64,000 nt of DNA from Atriophallophorus winterbourni. Its lineage: Eukaryota; Platyhelminthes; Trematoda; Plagiorchiida; Microphallidae. This document shows, piece by piece, positions 48,301-54,382 of the stretch. Under the pieces are notes generated by a model. The model searched no databases. It was not told the origin of the DNA and was given only the letters and a program-made list of their open reading frames with translations. How positions within the stretch are numbered: the first letter of the stretch is position 1; every line of letters starts with the position of its first letter. The stretch spans positions 153,382 through 217,381 of the forward strand of contig JACCGJ010004931.1 of assembly GCA_013407085.1 (NCBI GenBank). The letters run 5' to 3'. The position numbers and the translations under genes were made by a program.

Positions 48301-48988
48301 CGAACATACACACAAAACCTACTTTTGTTTATGAGATAGAAAATTGATCCTGGATCACAAGATTCAGGTAAACAAAATCCACTTCTTATCCCAACATGCT
48401 AACAGACGTTATCACGTTTATCGACTCTTACCAAGTTCATTGGCAGATTCTCCAATTGTTTTAAAGCCAGTAGAATTGAACAATACTTCGTTGAGAAATT
48501 GCTGTACGCAGGAAAAATATTCTCGGAAATGCTCAAACACAACTCAAAGCTCCCTGGCCAGGTAGCTGCACCACCAGTTAGACCGGGTGGGATATGCCCC
48601 ATAGAATCCAACCCTGAATAACATTTTTACTGTAATTCAAAAAGTAAACTCACATTGAAAGGTGGAAATTCCACCTTTTCGCATAATATTAAGCATATCC
48701 CTCTCACAGTTTGCGGACATCAATGAATTATTGTCTTTGGATGATAAAACCTCTTCGAAAATTGAATGATTATGTATGAGTAATGCATGTTCCGTTATGG
48801 CATGAATATAATTTTCTACAAGATCTATGTTTTGAGCGAATTGTAGATTGATTATTGCGTTGTCGTATGAATACAGCGGGGAATCAGTATGCCTCAAAAT
48901 TTGTGAGTGTGCAGACCTGGCCGTCCAAATAAGCACTAAAGCTAAAATTCCTAAGTTATGCAACATTTTTCCAGCAAGATCAAGTAAC
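23666..48988 (-). CDS. NRF-6-like acyltransferase-3 membrane protein, at least 14 coding exons
   Basis: Exons (high to low): 48988-48654, 48613-48432, 48278-48182, 47998-47932, 47296-47043, 46190-45975, 43917-43821, 42887-42783, 41793-41628, 39140-39058, 34502-34395, 30807-30696, 27503-27287, then 23776-23666. Phases agree through exon 13, giving 672 codons plus a 36-codon last exon; at least one exon is missing. Order: signal peptide from ATG 48966 (LGILALVLIWTA); cysteine-rich NRF domain with LDSMGHIPPGLTGG and IVGTCP; helix near 47280; acyltransferase-3 with FLDGIRVLTMIWIIFGH (catalytic-type H), LSVDTFFMLSGLL, RMNPAYLL, CRKHGWLTYLNNF, CMPWSWYLANDFQF, YVKPYTRWGTYAVGLALGW and the closing EAPLLNLEKL. 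Family members are multipass proteins; C. elegans NRF-6 affects drug and lipid uptake. The acyl substrate here is unknown. Introns reach several kb and hold RTE, LINE and hairpin repeats. Confidence 0.9.
24321..24360. repeat. (TA)n microsatellite
   Basis: A pure run of TA dinucleotides directly abutting the RTE fragment that follows. Confidence 0.9.
24365..24930 (+). mobile_element. RTE-like LINE remnant
   Basis: Plus frames read CVLSSSLYGSENP (cf. the NALLYGSETWT box at 29445) and LNRVTRAEVLSKSGLQNA (cf. VEKVTNAEVLSNAG at 29560). Antisense to, and inside, the acyltransferase gene's last large interval. RT C-terminal region only. Confidence 0.75.
24931..27286. other. Interval that must hold the missing acyltransferase exon; nothing convincing seen
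   Basis: Splice phases require at least one further minus-strand exon between 23777 and 27286. I could not identify it. Unassigned frames here are 25734-25486 on plus (82 aa, no motif) and a 50-codon minus frame at about 26290-26140. A copy of the second hairpin repeat lies at 26405-26470. Confidence 0.4.
26405..26470. repeat. Dispersed hairpin repeat, copy 2 (partial)
   Basis: Contains TGGTTCGTTGTACGAACC (stem 26415-26420/26426-26431, loop TTGTA) followed by TTATTTAATAGTGGTTTTGA, matching the right part of copy 1. The left hairpin is absent. Confidence 0.7.
27287..27503 (-). CDS. Acyltransferase exon 13
   Basis: Acceptor TTTTTAG. Encodes TWSKVKKQIFVWISLAVSTV, a helix continuing to YGLYSL, and a second helix RPAFTLGVAIVVYLCANNY. 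Donor taken as GTGAGC at 27286-27281 (phase 1). Confidence 0.88.
27504..28559. other. Acyltransferase intron 12 sequence, no other gene
   Basis: Minus frames at 27839-28021 and 28297-28491 have no recognisable motif and no matching splice phases, so they are not assigned as exons. Confidence 0.4.
28560..30095 (+). mobile_element. RTE-like LINE remnant, RT and 3' end
   Basis: Frames read WKAPRDEGITPELIKCC near 28700 (the K-x-PG-x-DGI-PELIK box), VHEQLKF-x-x-T-x-x-G-x-LLPRCSAFSL near 28905, LLFAYDTAIIA near 29103 (decayed F-A-DD box), TKTKVLGQGTV at 29207, HFTCLGSTIAD near 29279, NALLYGSETWTTHTS near 29450 and VEKVTNAEVLSNAGF near 29560. These are the ordered motifs of RTE/BovB-type RT and its C-terminal region. 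The 3' UTR ends near 30090. Inserted antisense within an intron of the acyltransferase gene. Confidence 0.88.
30696..30807 (-). CDS. Acyltransferase exon 12
   Basis: Acceptor TTTCGGCAG, donor GTTAGT. Encodes YVKPYTRWGTYAVGLALGWI, the conserved Y-x-KPYTR-x-x-x-Y-x-x-G-x-x-x-G box. Confidence 0.92.
30808..32084. other. Intron 11 sequence, nothing recognised
   Basis: AT-rich, with no coding or repeat signature that I can name. Confidence 0.4.
32085..32440 (-). mobile_element. CR1-like LINE remnant, RT N-terminal part
   Basis: The minus frame 32342-32085 encodes VKLMPSVPKVFERIITEVIS and WVNQHGVSKNRSCLTNSL, the RT boxes RP-x-SLLP-x-x-SK-x-FERII and QHGF-x-x-x-RSC-x-T-x-L. The adjacent frame ends in LLGPNEITHIVPKN, a decayed PGPDGI-x-P-x-x-LK box. 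It has the same orientation as the host gene, so spurious exonisation is conceivable. Confidence 0.8.
32441..34394. other. Intron 11 sequence, nothing recognised
   Basis: No motif beyond short frames. A run of AATAATAAATAA-type low-complexity sequence lies near 33166-33212. Confidence 0.4.
34395..34502 (-). CDS. Acyltransferase exon 11
   Basis: Acceptor TTATAG, donor GTAAGA. Encodes NEIIGQIFAFLLVLSSTLTT, a membrane helix, then FGIAYHGDYMPGPL. Joins exons 10 and 12 in phase across introns of about 4.5 and 3.6 kb. Confidence 0.88.
34503..35419. other. Intron 10 sequence, nothing recognised
   Basis: No recognisable coding sequence. A 65-codon plus frame at 34929-35126 lacks any motif. Confidence 0.35.
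35420..35600 (+). mobile_element. Short RTE-like fragment
   Basis: 'atggtatacagcgcctgtgt' at 35432 matches the copies at 29430 and 40090 (MVYSAC box). The following MNCILLYSIC and MDKVGNTE frames parallel the same region. A few dozen codons only. Confidence 0.65.
35943..36270 (-). mobile_element. LINE C-terminal fragment of a second RTE-type family
   Basis: The minus frame 36261-35956 (about 100 codons, uninterrupted) encodes DPWFGHVCRMDPSSHTKVAM, HWHPQGKRKRGRPKETWRRT and LERELHAQGF, ending NHWREVVFASCATRHGED. The GHV-x-RM, GKRKRGRP-x-x-TWRRT and final H/C box are the typical C-terminus of a group of invertebrate LINEs. It differs from the RTE family seen elsewhere in this window, is GC-richer than its surroundings and has no stops, so it is probably a younger insertion. 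Confidence 0.85.
36830..37110 (+). mobile_element. RTE-like 3'-end fragment
   Basis: 'gagcgtagatctcgctaccg' at 36940 and 'ccgaatcggaaggtttactg' at 37012 match the 3' UTR of the RTE copy at 29890-30060. Ends near 37110 with a 'ggatgtcatcgaacaaagg' block. Confidence 0.65.
37111..38689. other. Intron 10 sequence, nothing recognised
   Basis: No exon, RNA or named repeat could be supported in this AT-rich stretch. Confidence 0.4.
38690..38920 (-). mobile_element. RTE-like 3'-end fragment, inverted
   Basis: The plus strand reads 'catgttccacagctttttga' at 38769 and 'ctctcccgcagcgcgtgcaa' at 38821, the reverse complement of the RTE 3' UTR at 29950-30050. Confidence 0.75.
39058..39140 (-). CDS. Acyltransferase exon 10
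   Basis: Only 83 bases, between TTTAACAG and GTGAGT. Encodes CMPWSWYLANDFQFSVVLAP, almost the family consensus C-M-x-W-x-WYLA-x-D-M-Q-F. It overlaps no repeat. Confidence 0.92.
39141..39589. other. Intron 9 sequence, nothing recognised
   Basis: AT-rich, with a short TATATATATACATATG run near 39212; no gene. Confidence 0.4.
39590..40040 (+). mobile_element. CR1-like LINE fragment, RT C-terminus
   Basis: Frames give the C-terminal block: LNRLYHRAFKLVDGFQNMPI at 39733, then YELHRRLDLRTH, corresponding to DKIYHRATKLVIGLRNVPY at 12893. Its 3' tail may be the segment at 41060-41175, with the RTE sequences between being later insertions. Confidence 0.75.
40075..40660 (+). mobile_element. RTE-like LINE fragment, RT C-terminus and 3' UTR
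   Basis: The plus frame 40197-40460 encodes NISWMDKVTDAEGFSKAGLQ and LRQRRLRWLGHVYRMENSRN, the RTE C-terminal W-x-D-x-V-x-N-x-EVL and RRLRW-LGHV-RM boxes. The DNA upstream to 40090 contains the 'tttactgtacggcagtgaaa' block, nearly identical to 29456. It is one of the better kept copies. Confidence 0.85.
40661..41059 (-). mobile_element. RTE-like endonuclease fragment, inverted
   Basis: On the minus strand near 40960-40870 a frame gives RLNGVGFAVGNSLLNQLSQA, the RTE endonuclease stretch RNGVGF-V-x-x-x-x. Further on it has ADALCDTCFLSLPH-like sequence. It lies head to head with the plus-strand RTE 3' end next to it, so these are two separate insertions or one rearranged copy. Confidence 0.6.
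41060..41175 (+). mobile_element. CR1-like 3' UTR tail
   Basis: 'cataccgtaatcctgtggtg' at 41102 matches 'cttaccgtaatcctgtggtt' at 13265 near the end of the LINE there. It ends with degenerate CTTAAAAC/CTTTAATTC units resembling the heptamer tail. Confidence 0.7.
41232..41433 (+). other. Unassigned GC-rich reading frame
   Basis: A frame of about 60 codons ends RAARHEAANSRPMRPEALFH, then RLKQLQALSSTPVDP and a stop. It is distinctly GC-richer than its flanks and codon-like, which is unusual here. No start, acceptor or family is convincing. It could be an exon of an unidentified gene on the plus strand, or a piece of a mobile element. Confidence 0.2.
41628..41793 (-). CDS. Acyltransferase exon 9
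   Basis: Acceptor CATTCTAG, donor GTATGT. Encodes MNPAYLLVLILYTGLFNYL, GPFYPQRP and CRKHGWLTYLNNFI, the conserved C-x-x-x-WW-NLLYINNF region. Confidence 0.92.
41794..42299. other. Intron 8 sequence, nothing recognised
   Basis: No gene or repeat identified. Confidence 0.35.
42300..42440 (+). mobile_element. RTE-like 3'-end fragment
   Basis: 'aatcccgaatcggactgtat' at 42331 and 'gttgatgtacatgcatggcc' at 42393 match the RTE 3' UTR at 29978-30055. Confidence 0.65.
42783..42887 (-). CDS. Acyltransferase exon 8
   Basis: Acceptor GATTTCAG, donor GTACGT. Completes SGLLSVYTAYPR and encodes WLFFVFHRFIR, leading to the R-x-x-PAY box. Confidence 0.9.
43140..43640 (-). mobile_element. RTE-like LINE fragment, inverted
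   Basis: The plus strand carries the reverse complement of the RTE 3' end: 'ttgcacgtcggcggcgtgat' at 43324 matches the complement of 40547-40566, and the piece extends through 'catagacatgacca' at 43590. It lies in the same orientation as the host gene, between exons 7 and 8. Confidence 0.8.
43821..43917 (-). CDS. Acyltransferase exon 7
   Basis: Acceptor TTACAG, donor GTAAGC. Encodes WTYQVIIGGTLSVDTFFMLS, the family's N-x-x-x-SVD-x-FF-x-x-SG box. The codon for S is split across the junction to exon 8. Confidence 0.9.
43918..45974. other. Intron 6 sequence with one Cys-rich frame and a hairpin repeat
   Basis: Contains the minus frame 44262-44002 (86 codons) with CDMCQF and CRLCLYG spaced like a small zinc-binding motif. 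It has no recognised family and no phase-compatible splice sites, so it is not assigned as an exon. The hairpin repeat copy 3 (44925-45020) is listed separately. Confidence 0.35.
44925..45020. repeat. Dispersed double-hairpin repeat, copy 3
   Basis: CAGGAATCACTTTGTGATTC (stem 44934-44940/44944-44950) followed by GGTTCT-TTGCA-AGAACC (44967-44983) and CTATATAACAGTGGC. Relative to copy 1 the last pair of the second stem is T:A instead of G:C. Confidence 0.75.
45975..46190 (-). CDS. Acyltransferase exon 6 (catalytic-histidine helix)
   Basis: Starts after CTGCAG. Encodes LCAFSVLYNSYKLF and FLDGIRVLTMIWIIFGHTI. The DGIR-x-L and GH motif is the hallmark of acyltransferase family 3. Ends ACTACAA before GTGAGT. 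Confidence 0.92.
46191..47042. other. Intron 5 sequence, nothing recognised
   Basis: A 65-codon plus frame at 46603-46800 has no motif and no support. Confidence 0.35.
47043..47296 (-). CDS. Acyltransferase exon 5 (first transmembrane helix)
   Basis: Acceptor TTTACAG. Encodes LFSALIMLCGSAIDVLLYF, a membrane helix, then a polar cytosolic or luminal linker (PESDAQDAPLLDPNAADS). Ends CAG before GTGGAT, phase 1. Confidence 0.85.
47297..47931. other. Intron 4 sequence, nothing recognised
   Basis: AT-rich intron between exons 4 and 5. No separate gene or named repeat is visible. Confidence 0.4.
47932..47998 (-). CDS. Acyltransferase exon 4 (end of NRF domain)
   Basis: Encodes RWAIVGTCPSTESASLLNRL, matching the G-x-C-V/P-SS-C end of the NRF domain, though the second cysteine position reads T/E. 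Perfect donor GTAAGTAT. The acceptor could instead be 9 bases upstream with the same phase. Confidence 0.75.
48182..48278 (-). CDS. Acyltransferase exon 3 (NRF domain, tentative)
   Basis: 97 bases from acceptor TTTGTTAG to donor GTGAGT, phase 0 in and phase 1 out. The required frame encodes VFATVVLDFYREMVGSGSL. The upstream acceptor TCTTCAG would place a stop in frame, so it is excluded. Family similarity is weak in this stretch. Confidence 0.6.
48432..48613 (-). CDS. Acyltransferase exon 2 (NRF domain)
   Basis: Encodes DSMGHIPPGLTGGAATWPG, then SFELCL and STKYC. The D-x-G-K/H-PxGL and G-x-x-C-L plus YC signatures are typical of the NRF domain. Donor GTAAGA, phase 0. Confidence 0.9.
48654..48988 (-). 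CDS. Acyltransferase exon 1 (start, signal peptide)
   Basis: An acceptor-like TTCTTCAG just upstream of 48988 implies a 5' leader exon or trans-splicing. ATG at 48966-48964 gives MLHNLGILALVLIWTARSAH, a clean signal peptide. The exon ends TTTCAAT before GTGAGT, phase 1. An in-frame upstream ATG at 49050 lies across the acceptor and is unlikely to be used. Confidence 0.85.
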
Positions 48989-49299
48989 CTGAAGAATGAG
49001 AAATAAACATTGATGCTTTTCTTGTGAAATATATTATTTAAAGCAAGCATCGATGAAAATGGAAATACAAGCGAAAAGAATGTGAAATTAGGAATTGCTA
49101 CTTTTCCAGTGCGTTTACTGGTTCTGCCTTGCTCGCTGGTGCTAAATTTTTGTTTGTTTATTTGTTAACGGCCAAATTGACGTGTCGCGAACTATCGTTC
49201 TTGATCAACGTGATGCACCGGAGTTCAGAGCAGAAAATATTTGTGTGTGGATAATTGCATTGAACATAATTTTTTTACTCACCGTGAGTCCGTTTCTTT
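48989..49299. other. 5' flank of the acyltransferase gene
   Basis: About 300 bases between the first coding exon and the gypsy-like element. The real promoter may lie beyond that element if a leader exon exists. No core-promoter motif can be claimed. Confidence 0.3.
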
Positions 49300-52200
49300 A
49301 TTTGTTTTTATTGTAACACTTTTCTGTTATAGATTTTTGCACTGATTCACTACATAATTGGTGAATCCTTTTCCATTTGTCGACCAGATTTCCCATATTT
49401 TGTGCAATTTTACCATTATATCGTTTGAACCCGCTGACATGTCTGATTCGCAAAAGAATTTATCGGCTGCAACACCCCAGCTTTTTACCCGCCAACCAAC
49501 AGGTCTGGTTTCATACAGATAGAATGGATGTTTAGTTTTTAGACGAATTCCATACAATCGCAATTACCAACATATATTGCAAAAGAATTACTAAACGTTT
49601 TTGGCCTCATGCCATCCAATTCATCCTATTACACGTTGATGGCTGCTGTGTTTAAGCGCATTGTGTCTTCTGATGAAGCTAGGTTGAAACAATTGCTTGC
49701 TGGTGTAGAACTTGAGAATCGAACGCCATCACAGCTATTGCGTTCTCTTGTGGGCAATACAAAGTTAGACGATTCTATCTTGCAACAACTCTGACTGAAT
49801 TGTTTGCCACCCAGCACCAATGTCATTCTTGCCGTGTCCACTGAAAGAAGTTTGTCTCGGCACGAGGGCTCAAATAGCGAATACAATTCATGAACGCTTT
49901 GGCAAAACCAGTATTATTGAGATATCAGAAGGAAGTCACAACTACAAGCTTTAAGCCACCGTAGACACGTTGACCAAGAAACTCTCATAATTGCAGCTGA
50001 CCATTTTCAATATAAAACGGTCCGAAATTTCCTTATTTAGACAGCGGAGTCGATCTAGAGGCAGAAGCCGTTCTCCTCCTCGCGATTTTAATTGGCTTTG
50101 CTGTTACCACCGTCGTTTTGGGGATGCAGCGCGTAATCGTCGTCCCGGTTGCAAACACTCTTATGCTGGTACAGCCACTGATTCTGGAATCCGGATTGCC
50201 AGACAGCAATAGCGAGGCTGCTCCTGGTGAACCCGTTAGTCGCCTGCTGTTTGTCTATAATGTTTCGAATAAACTCAGGTTTCTCGTAGACACTGGCACT
50301 GAGGTTAGCATTATACCGCGCAGTTGCGAAAAACGTAAACTACGTCCATCAGGTATCACACTACAGGCCGTTAATGATTCGAAAATCATGACGCATGGGC
50401 AGAAACTTCTTCAACTTGATCGCATGCCTGAATGTCCCAACTTAACACGTCCATAGTCTTACACGTATAGAACAACCCACGATGTTTAGCATTAAATCGT
50501 TACAAAAGGCCCTCTAGTTTTTGTGTAAGCTCGCAGATTACCAACTAAAACGATAAAACCGGCAACATTAGAATTCAAAACTATGGCAGCACTGGGTATA
50601 ATTAGCCCGTCCACTAGTCCGTAGGCATCGTCACTACACATGTTAACAAAGAAGAACGTGAATTGGAGATTACTGTGCATTGAATAGCGTTACACCTCCG
50701 GTCTGCTACCCTGTTCCGCCTATTCACGATTTTTTGATATGCCTTGGCCGAAAATCAGTTTTCTCCTGATTGGACCTCGTACGTGCATACTAACAGATTT
50801 CCATGGCCACCGATTATATTTCTAAGACCGCTGTAATAACGCCATTCGGTCTTTTCGACTGTATTTTCATGCCATTTGATTGGTGCAACGCAGCACTGTT
50901 TTTCAACAGTTCATGGATCAAGTTCTTCATGGTCTTTATTTCGTCTTTGTGTATATCGACGAAGTGCTAATCTCTAGTTCATCAAACGACGAGCACGTAC
51001 GACACCTCCGTAAGATCTTTTGATGTTTTACCTAATACGGCGTTACTATCAATAACAATAAGTGCGTTTTTGGCCAGTCGACTATTGATTTTTTTGGTCA
51101 TAAAACTGAAAGTAATGGGATTAGCCCTTTGCTGGAGAAGACACGGTCTATACTAGAATATCTAATGCCACAGTCAATCAAGAGCTTAAGCAATTTTCTC
51201 GGCGTTGCTAACAATTATGGACGATTTATTCCAAATGCCGGTAAAATACTCCAGCCGCTCACCGACAGGCTGGAATGTTAACCCAAAAAGCTGTCAAAGG
51301 CACACGCAGTAGAATCTGCATTCGTCGAAGTTTAAGATCGTTTGAGTGATGCTTCCGCTCTTAGGCACTTAATAACCGATGAAAACTCCCATTTAATTAT
51401 GAAAACTGACGTGTCACAAGCTGCAGTCGAAGCTTTACTACAACAAGGAGTAAACAGAAAGACTCAAGCGTTGCTGATTTTCTCGCGGAATTTGCAACCA
51501 CCCAGACTAGATATAGCACAATTGGACGCGAACTCCTCAGCGACTGTAACAGTGTCGCTAATGCGTTATCACGCTGTTATATCCAACAGATCCAATTCAG
51601 AACTCTAACCGAAAAAACCGTCAAGTCATCAAGAAAACGAACCTGAAGTTGCTGAAATCGTCGCTATTAATTTACTGAAATGAGTCATTTTGTCCCTGCT
51701 CGATTGTCAGGCCAAAATCTACTGTGTTATATCGACCGATAAACCGAGACCTTTCGTCCAACAAATATATAACCCGGAGAATTTTTATCATTTTCACGGA
51801 CTATCACATCTGAGCATTCTTTTAACATTAAACCTCATAACGCAACGTTTTATCTGACACAACAATCAATCTAAAATTCATCACTGGACAAAATATTGGT
51901 GACTTGTCACTCCAGTGTCACTCTCAGTACATTCCCTTCACCTGACGGGCGATTCAAGCATGTCCACCTGAATATTGTGGGTCCCTTTCCAGTTTTACGA
52001 ACGTATAGCTATATTCTGACCTGTTTCAACAGATATACATGCTTGCCCATAGCAGTTCTTGTGAGAGATACCTCTACTGGTACAATCACACAAACATTCG
52101 TCGATTCTCAGATCTCCACCTTTGGTGTGCCTTCTACCATTACCACCGACAAAGGATCGCAATTCCCAAGTGCTCGGTTATTCGAACTAAGCCGTTTACT

Positions 52201-52975
52201 AGGATGTAATCACCTGCCTACCACCGCATATCATGTTACAGCTAATGGACTAGCTTAACGTTTCTATGGTCAATTACAGGCTGCTCTCAGCGCTTGTTCA
52301 GAAACAGAATGGTCCTAATGTATTCCTATCGTACTTCATGGTATCCGGAACACAGTTGAAGAAGACATCGATTGTTGTTCCTCAGAGTTGATATTTGACA
52401 CCATACTGAGACTGCCAGGTTATATGGTAAATGACACGCACTTACGGTGAATTTGAGCCAGCTTCGTACTGCTCGAGTCTCAAACAACACTCTATAGCTA
52501 TCCAGCCTGTACCCACACGCGTAACCGGCTGTCTGTCATTTATCCACCGTGACCTTAAAACATGCCTTATGTTTTTGTTCGAGCCGATGCCGCTAGAAAG
52601 ATTTTGCAATCTTCTTACAAAGTAAGTATCGATCGCATTTAACCAGATTACGTCGAACATAAATCATTAAAAGAAGCTTCCTCTTTGACTGCACCCACAC
52701 TTACTTTGACGATTAGCGATGACCCATCAAATCGGTCCCACCCGTTCTATGTAACCCTTTACCAGGTCAAACAAGTATTGTAAGAACATTGTTTTACTGT
52801 ACATAACAATTGACCTTAATACACACTTCCCGTTGATTCGTGTTCCGTGATTGCTTCCCTGAATCTTTGTGCACCTTTTGACTACTGCGATAAACCTTTC
52901 ATCTCCTGTGCCTTTTCTCTAACATTCTTGGGGACATTATTGTAGTGGTCAGTCTACTGCAAATTGGTGAGCCCA
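49300..52975 (+). mobile_element. Gypsy-like LTR retrotransposon, decayed but in order
   Basis: A primer-binding-like ATTGGTGAATCC at about 49359 follows a weak LTR end. Gag: SSDEARLKQLLAGVELENRT and PSQLLRSLVGNTKLDDS near 49660-49790. Protease: RFLVDTGTEVSIIP near 50277 (DTG active site). RT: PFGLFDCIFMPFD near 50845, VYIDEVLISSSSNDEHVRHL near 50951 (decayed Y-x-DD) and IKSLSNFLGVANNYGRFIPN near 51178. RNase H: HLIMKTDVSQAAVEALLQQG near 51390. Integrase core: GRFKHVHLNIVGPFPVLR near 51945 and FGVPSTITTDKGSQF near 52119. The 3' LTR-like block is 52836-52968. Many stops and frameshifts make it inactive. Confidence 0.88.
52836..52975 (+). repeat. LTR-like segment (3' LTR of the first gypsy unit)
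   Basis: 'tcgtgttccgtgattgcttc' and the block through 'acattcttggggacattatt' recur at 56472-56590. It ends in CAAATTGGTGAGCCC, a primer-binding-site-like string, meaning internal sequence of another unit follows. Confidence 0.65.
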
Positions 52976-53099
52976 AAGTGATGCACGAATACTTCGTGTA
53001 CTACAATTAGTGAGCCAAATATCCAAGCATCATTCGCAGTGCAAGCTACCAATGCCGGCATCGCACAGCTTAGGGACGCCTATTCTTTCATAACACCTC

Positions 53100-53420
53100 T
53101 GCCCTTGCCCGATGGCATAGGCAATATCCTTTGCGATTGATCGCAAAGCGCTTTCCGACTACTTACCCTGTCTGAGCTTAGACGGCGCATTCGTCATACC
53201 ATATACAATATTTCCCATCCTGACATTCGTGCGGCATGTTTGTTACGGGAAAATTATTATGGCTGAAAGCCAGTGGGTACGTTCAGCATCACACTTTGAT
53301 GGCAACCCCAGCATATTTGATAATAACCATGTGTAAATCAAATCACTCGCAATCCACTATCTCCAAAGTGAGTAGGCATCCAAAACGGTACATTTGCCAT
53401 TTATGCACAGGGTATTTAAC
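53100..53420 (+). mobile_element. Gypsy-like integrase N-terminal fragment (second unit)
   Basis: Near 53180 a frame reads LRRRIRHTIYNISHPDIRAA, matching the H-x-x-x-HPGIRAT integrase zinc-binding/linker region of gypsy elements. It lies downstream of the first unit's integrase core and LTR, so it belongs to a second, mostly deleted internal region. Confidence 0.7.
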
Positions 53421-53521
53421 ACATTATTATCCCTTGGTATATCCAGAACATGCTTTTTGTGCCTCTTTACTATAACTCGGTTGTGGCCATAAACCCATGC
53501 ACCAGAGTTTTTCTTTCTTCT

Positions 53522-54095
53522 TCTCACTTCTCAGGTACACATGCACCTGCAGATGTGGAAATCATGGCACGCGACACCACCGGATCACCGACGCTTGTCG
53601 CTATCCTATCCGGTAGCATGGAATACACGCATCCTTCGTGTATTCCCTCGGTATGCATGCACCTCTTGCTGTAGAAATCGTGACTCGCGCCACCTTCGGA
53701 TCACCGACGCTTGTTGCCATCCTATCCGGTAGCCTAGAATACACGCATCCTTTGTGTATCTCCTCGGTACGCATGCAACTCCCGCAGTGGAAACCGTGGC
53801 ACGCGCCACAACTGGATCACCGACGCTTGTCGCCATTCTATCCAGTAGGCTGGAATACACGCATCCCTCGTGTATCTCCTCGGGGCACATGCACCTTCCG
53901 CTGTGGGAATCGTGGCACACGCCACCCATGGATCACTGACGCTTGTCGCCATCCTACCCGGTAGCCTAAAATACACGCATCCTTCGTGTATTCCTTCTGT
54001 TAAAGATGCACCTCCCGCTGTGGAATCCGTGTTCCGCGTCACCTTCGGATCACCGACGCTTTTCGCCATCCTACCCGTAAGCCTCAACCATGAGC
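53522..54095. repeat. 116-bp minisatellite, about five copies
   Basis: The block 'gtgtat..cctcgg..cgcatgca' recurs at 53638, 53754, 53870 and 53986, exactly 116 bases apart, with a diverged first unit from 53522. Each unit contains 'ggatcaccgacgctt', a 'tcctatccggtag' or 'tcctacccggtag' block and 'aatacacgcatcc'. Units are GC-rich (over 50%) unlike the flanks and almost free of stops in several frames on both strands, which creates many overlapping open frames. As 116 is not a multiple of 3, the same protein frame is not kept from unit to unit, so it is unlikely to be coding. Confidence 0.92.
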
Positions 54096-54382
54096 ACACC
54101 GCCAAACACGAAACCTATCAGACAAGGTACTTGCCAGCCCGACTGCACGCCAATCAGCTTTCTACAGGCGAGGCCGTTTGTCATCGACCCTGGGCGTGCA
54201 GGAACTTCGCAGCACGGAATATATTTTTAAAGCTACTGGTTCTTCGTTTTCAAGCCTACAGATGTGGCTACATTTGTTTCTACTTGGTTCATACTAAGAC
54301 CATGCCAGACTGGCGATTCCCGATAGCAGCACATTTACCTCACGTGATTTGGCTCCGGCAGCACGTTCACTCCATATGAGAC
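54096..54382. other. Unassigned sequence between minisatellite and LINE
   Basis: GC-richer spacer open in one plus frame; may be the 5' region of the LINE that follows. Nothing recognised. Confidence 0.3.

Noticed and set aside
49050..49052. Upstream in-frame ATG for the acyltransferase at 49050
   Set aside because: A pyrimidine-rich acceptor (TTCTTCAG) lies between it and the signal peptide, so the upstream codons are probably intronic.
53541..54379. Several long overlapping reading frames on both strands (107-169 codons)
   Set aside because: They all fall on the 116-bp minisatellite, whose period is not a multiple of three. The openness reflects GC-rich repeat composition, not a gene.
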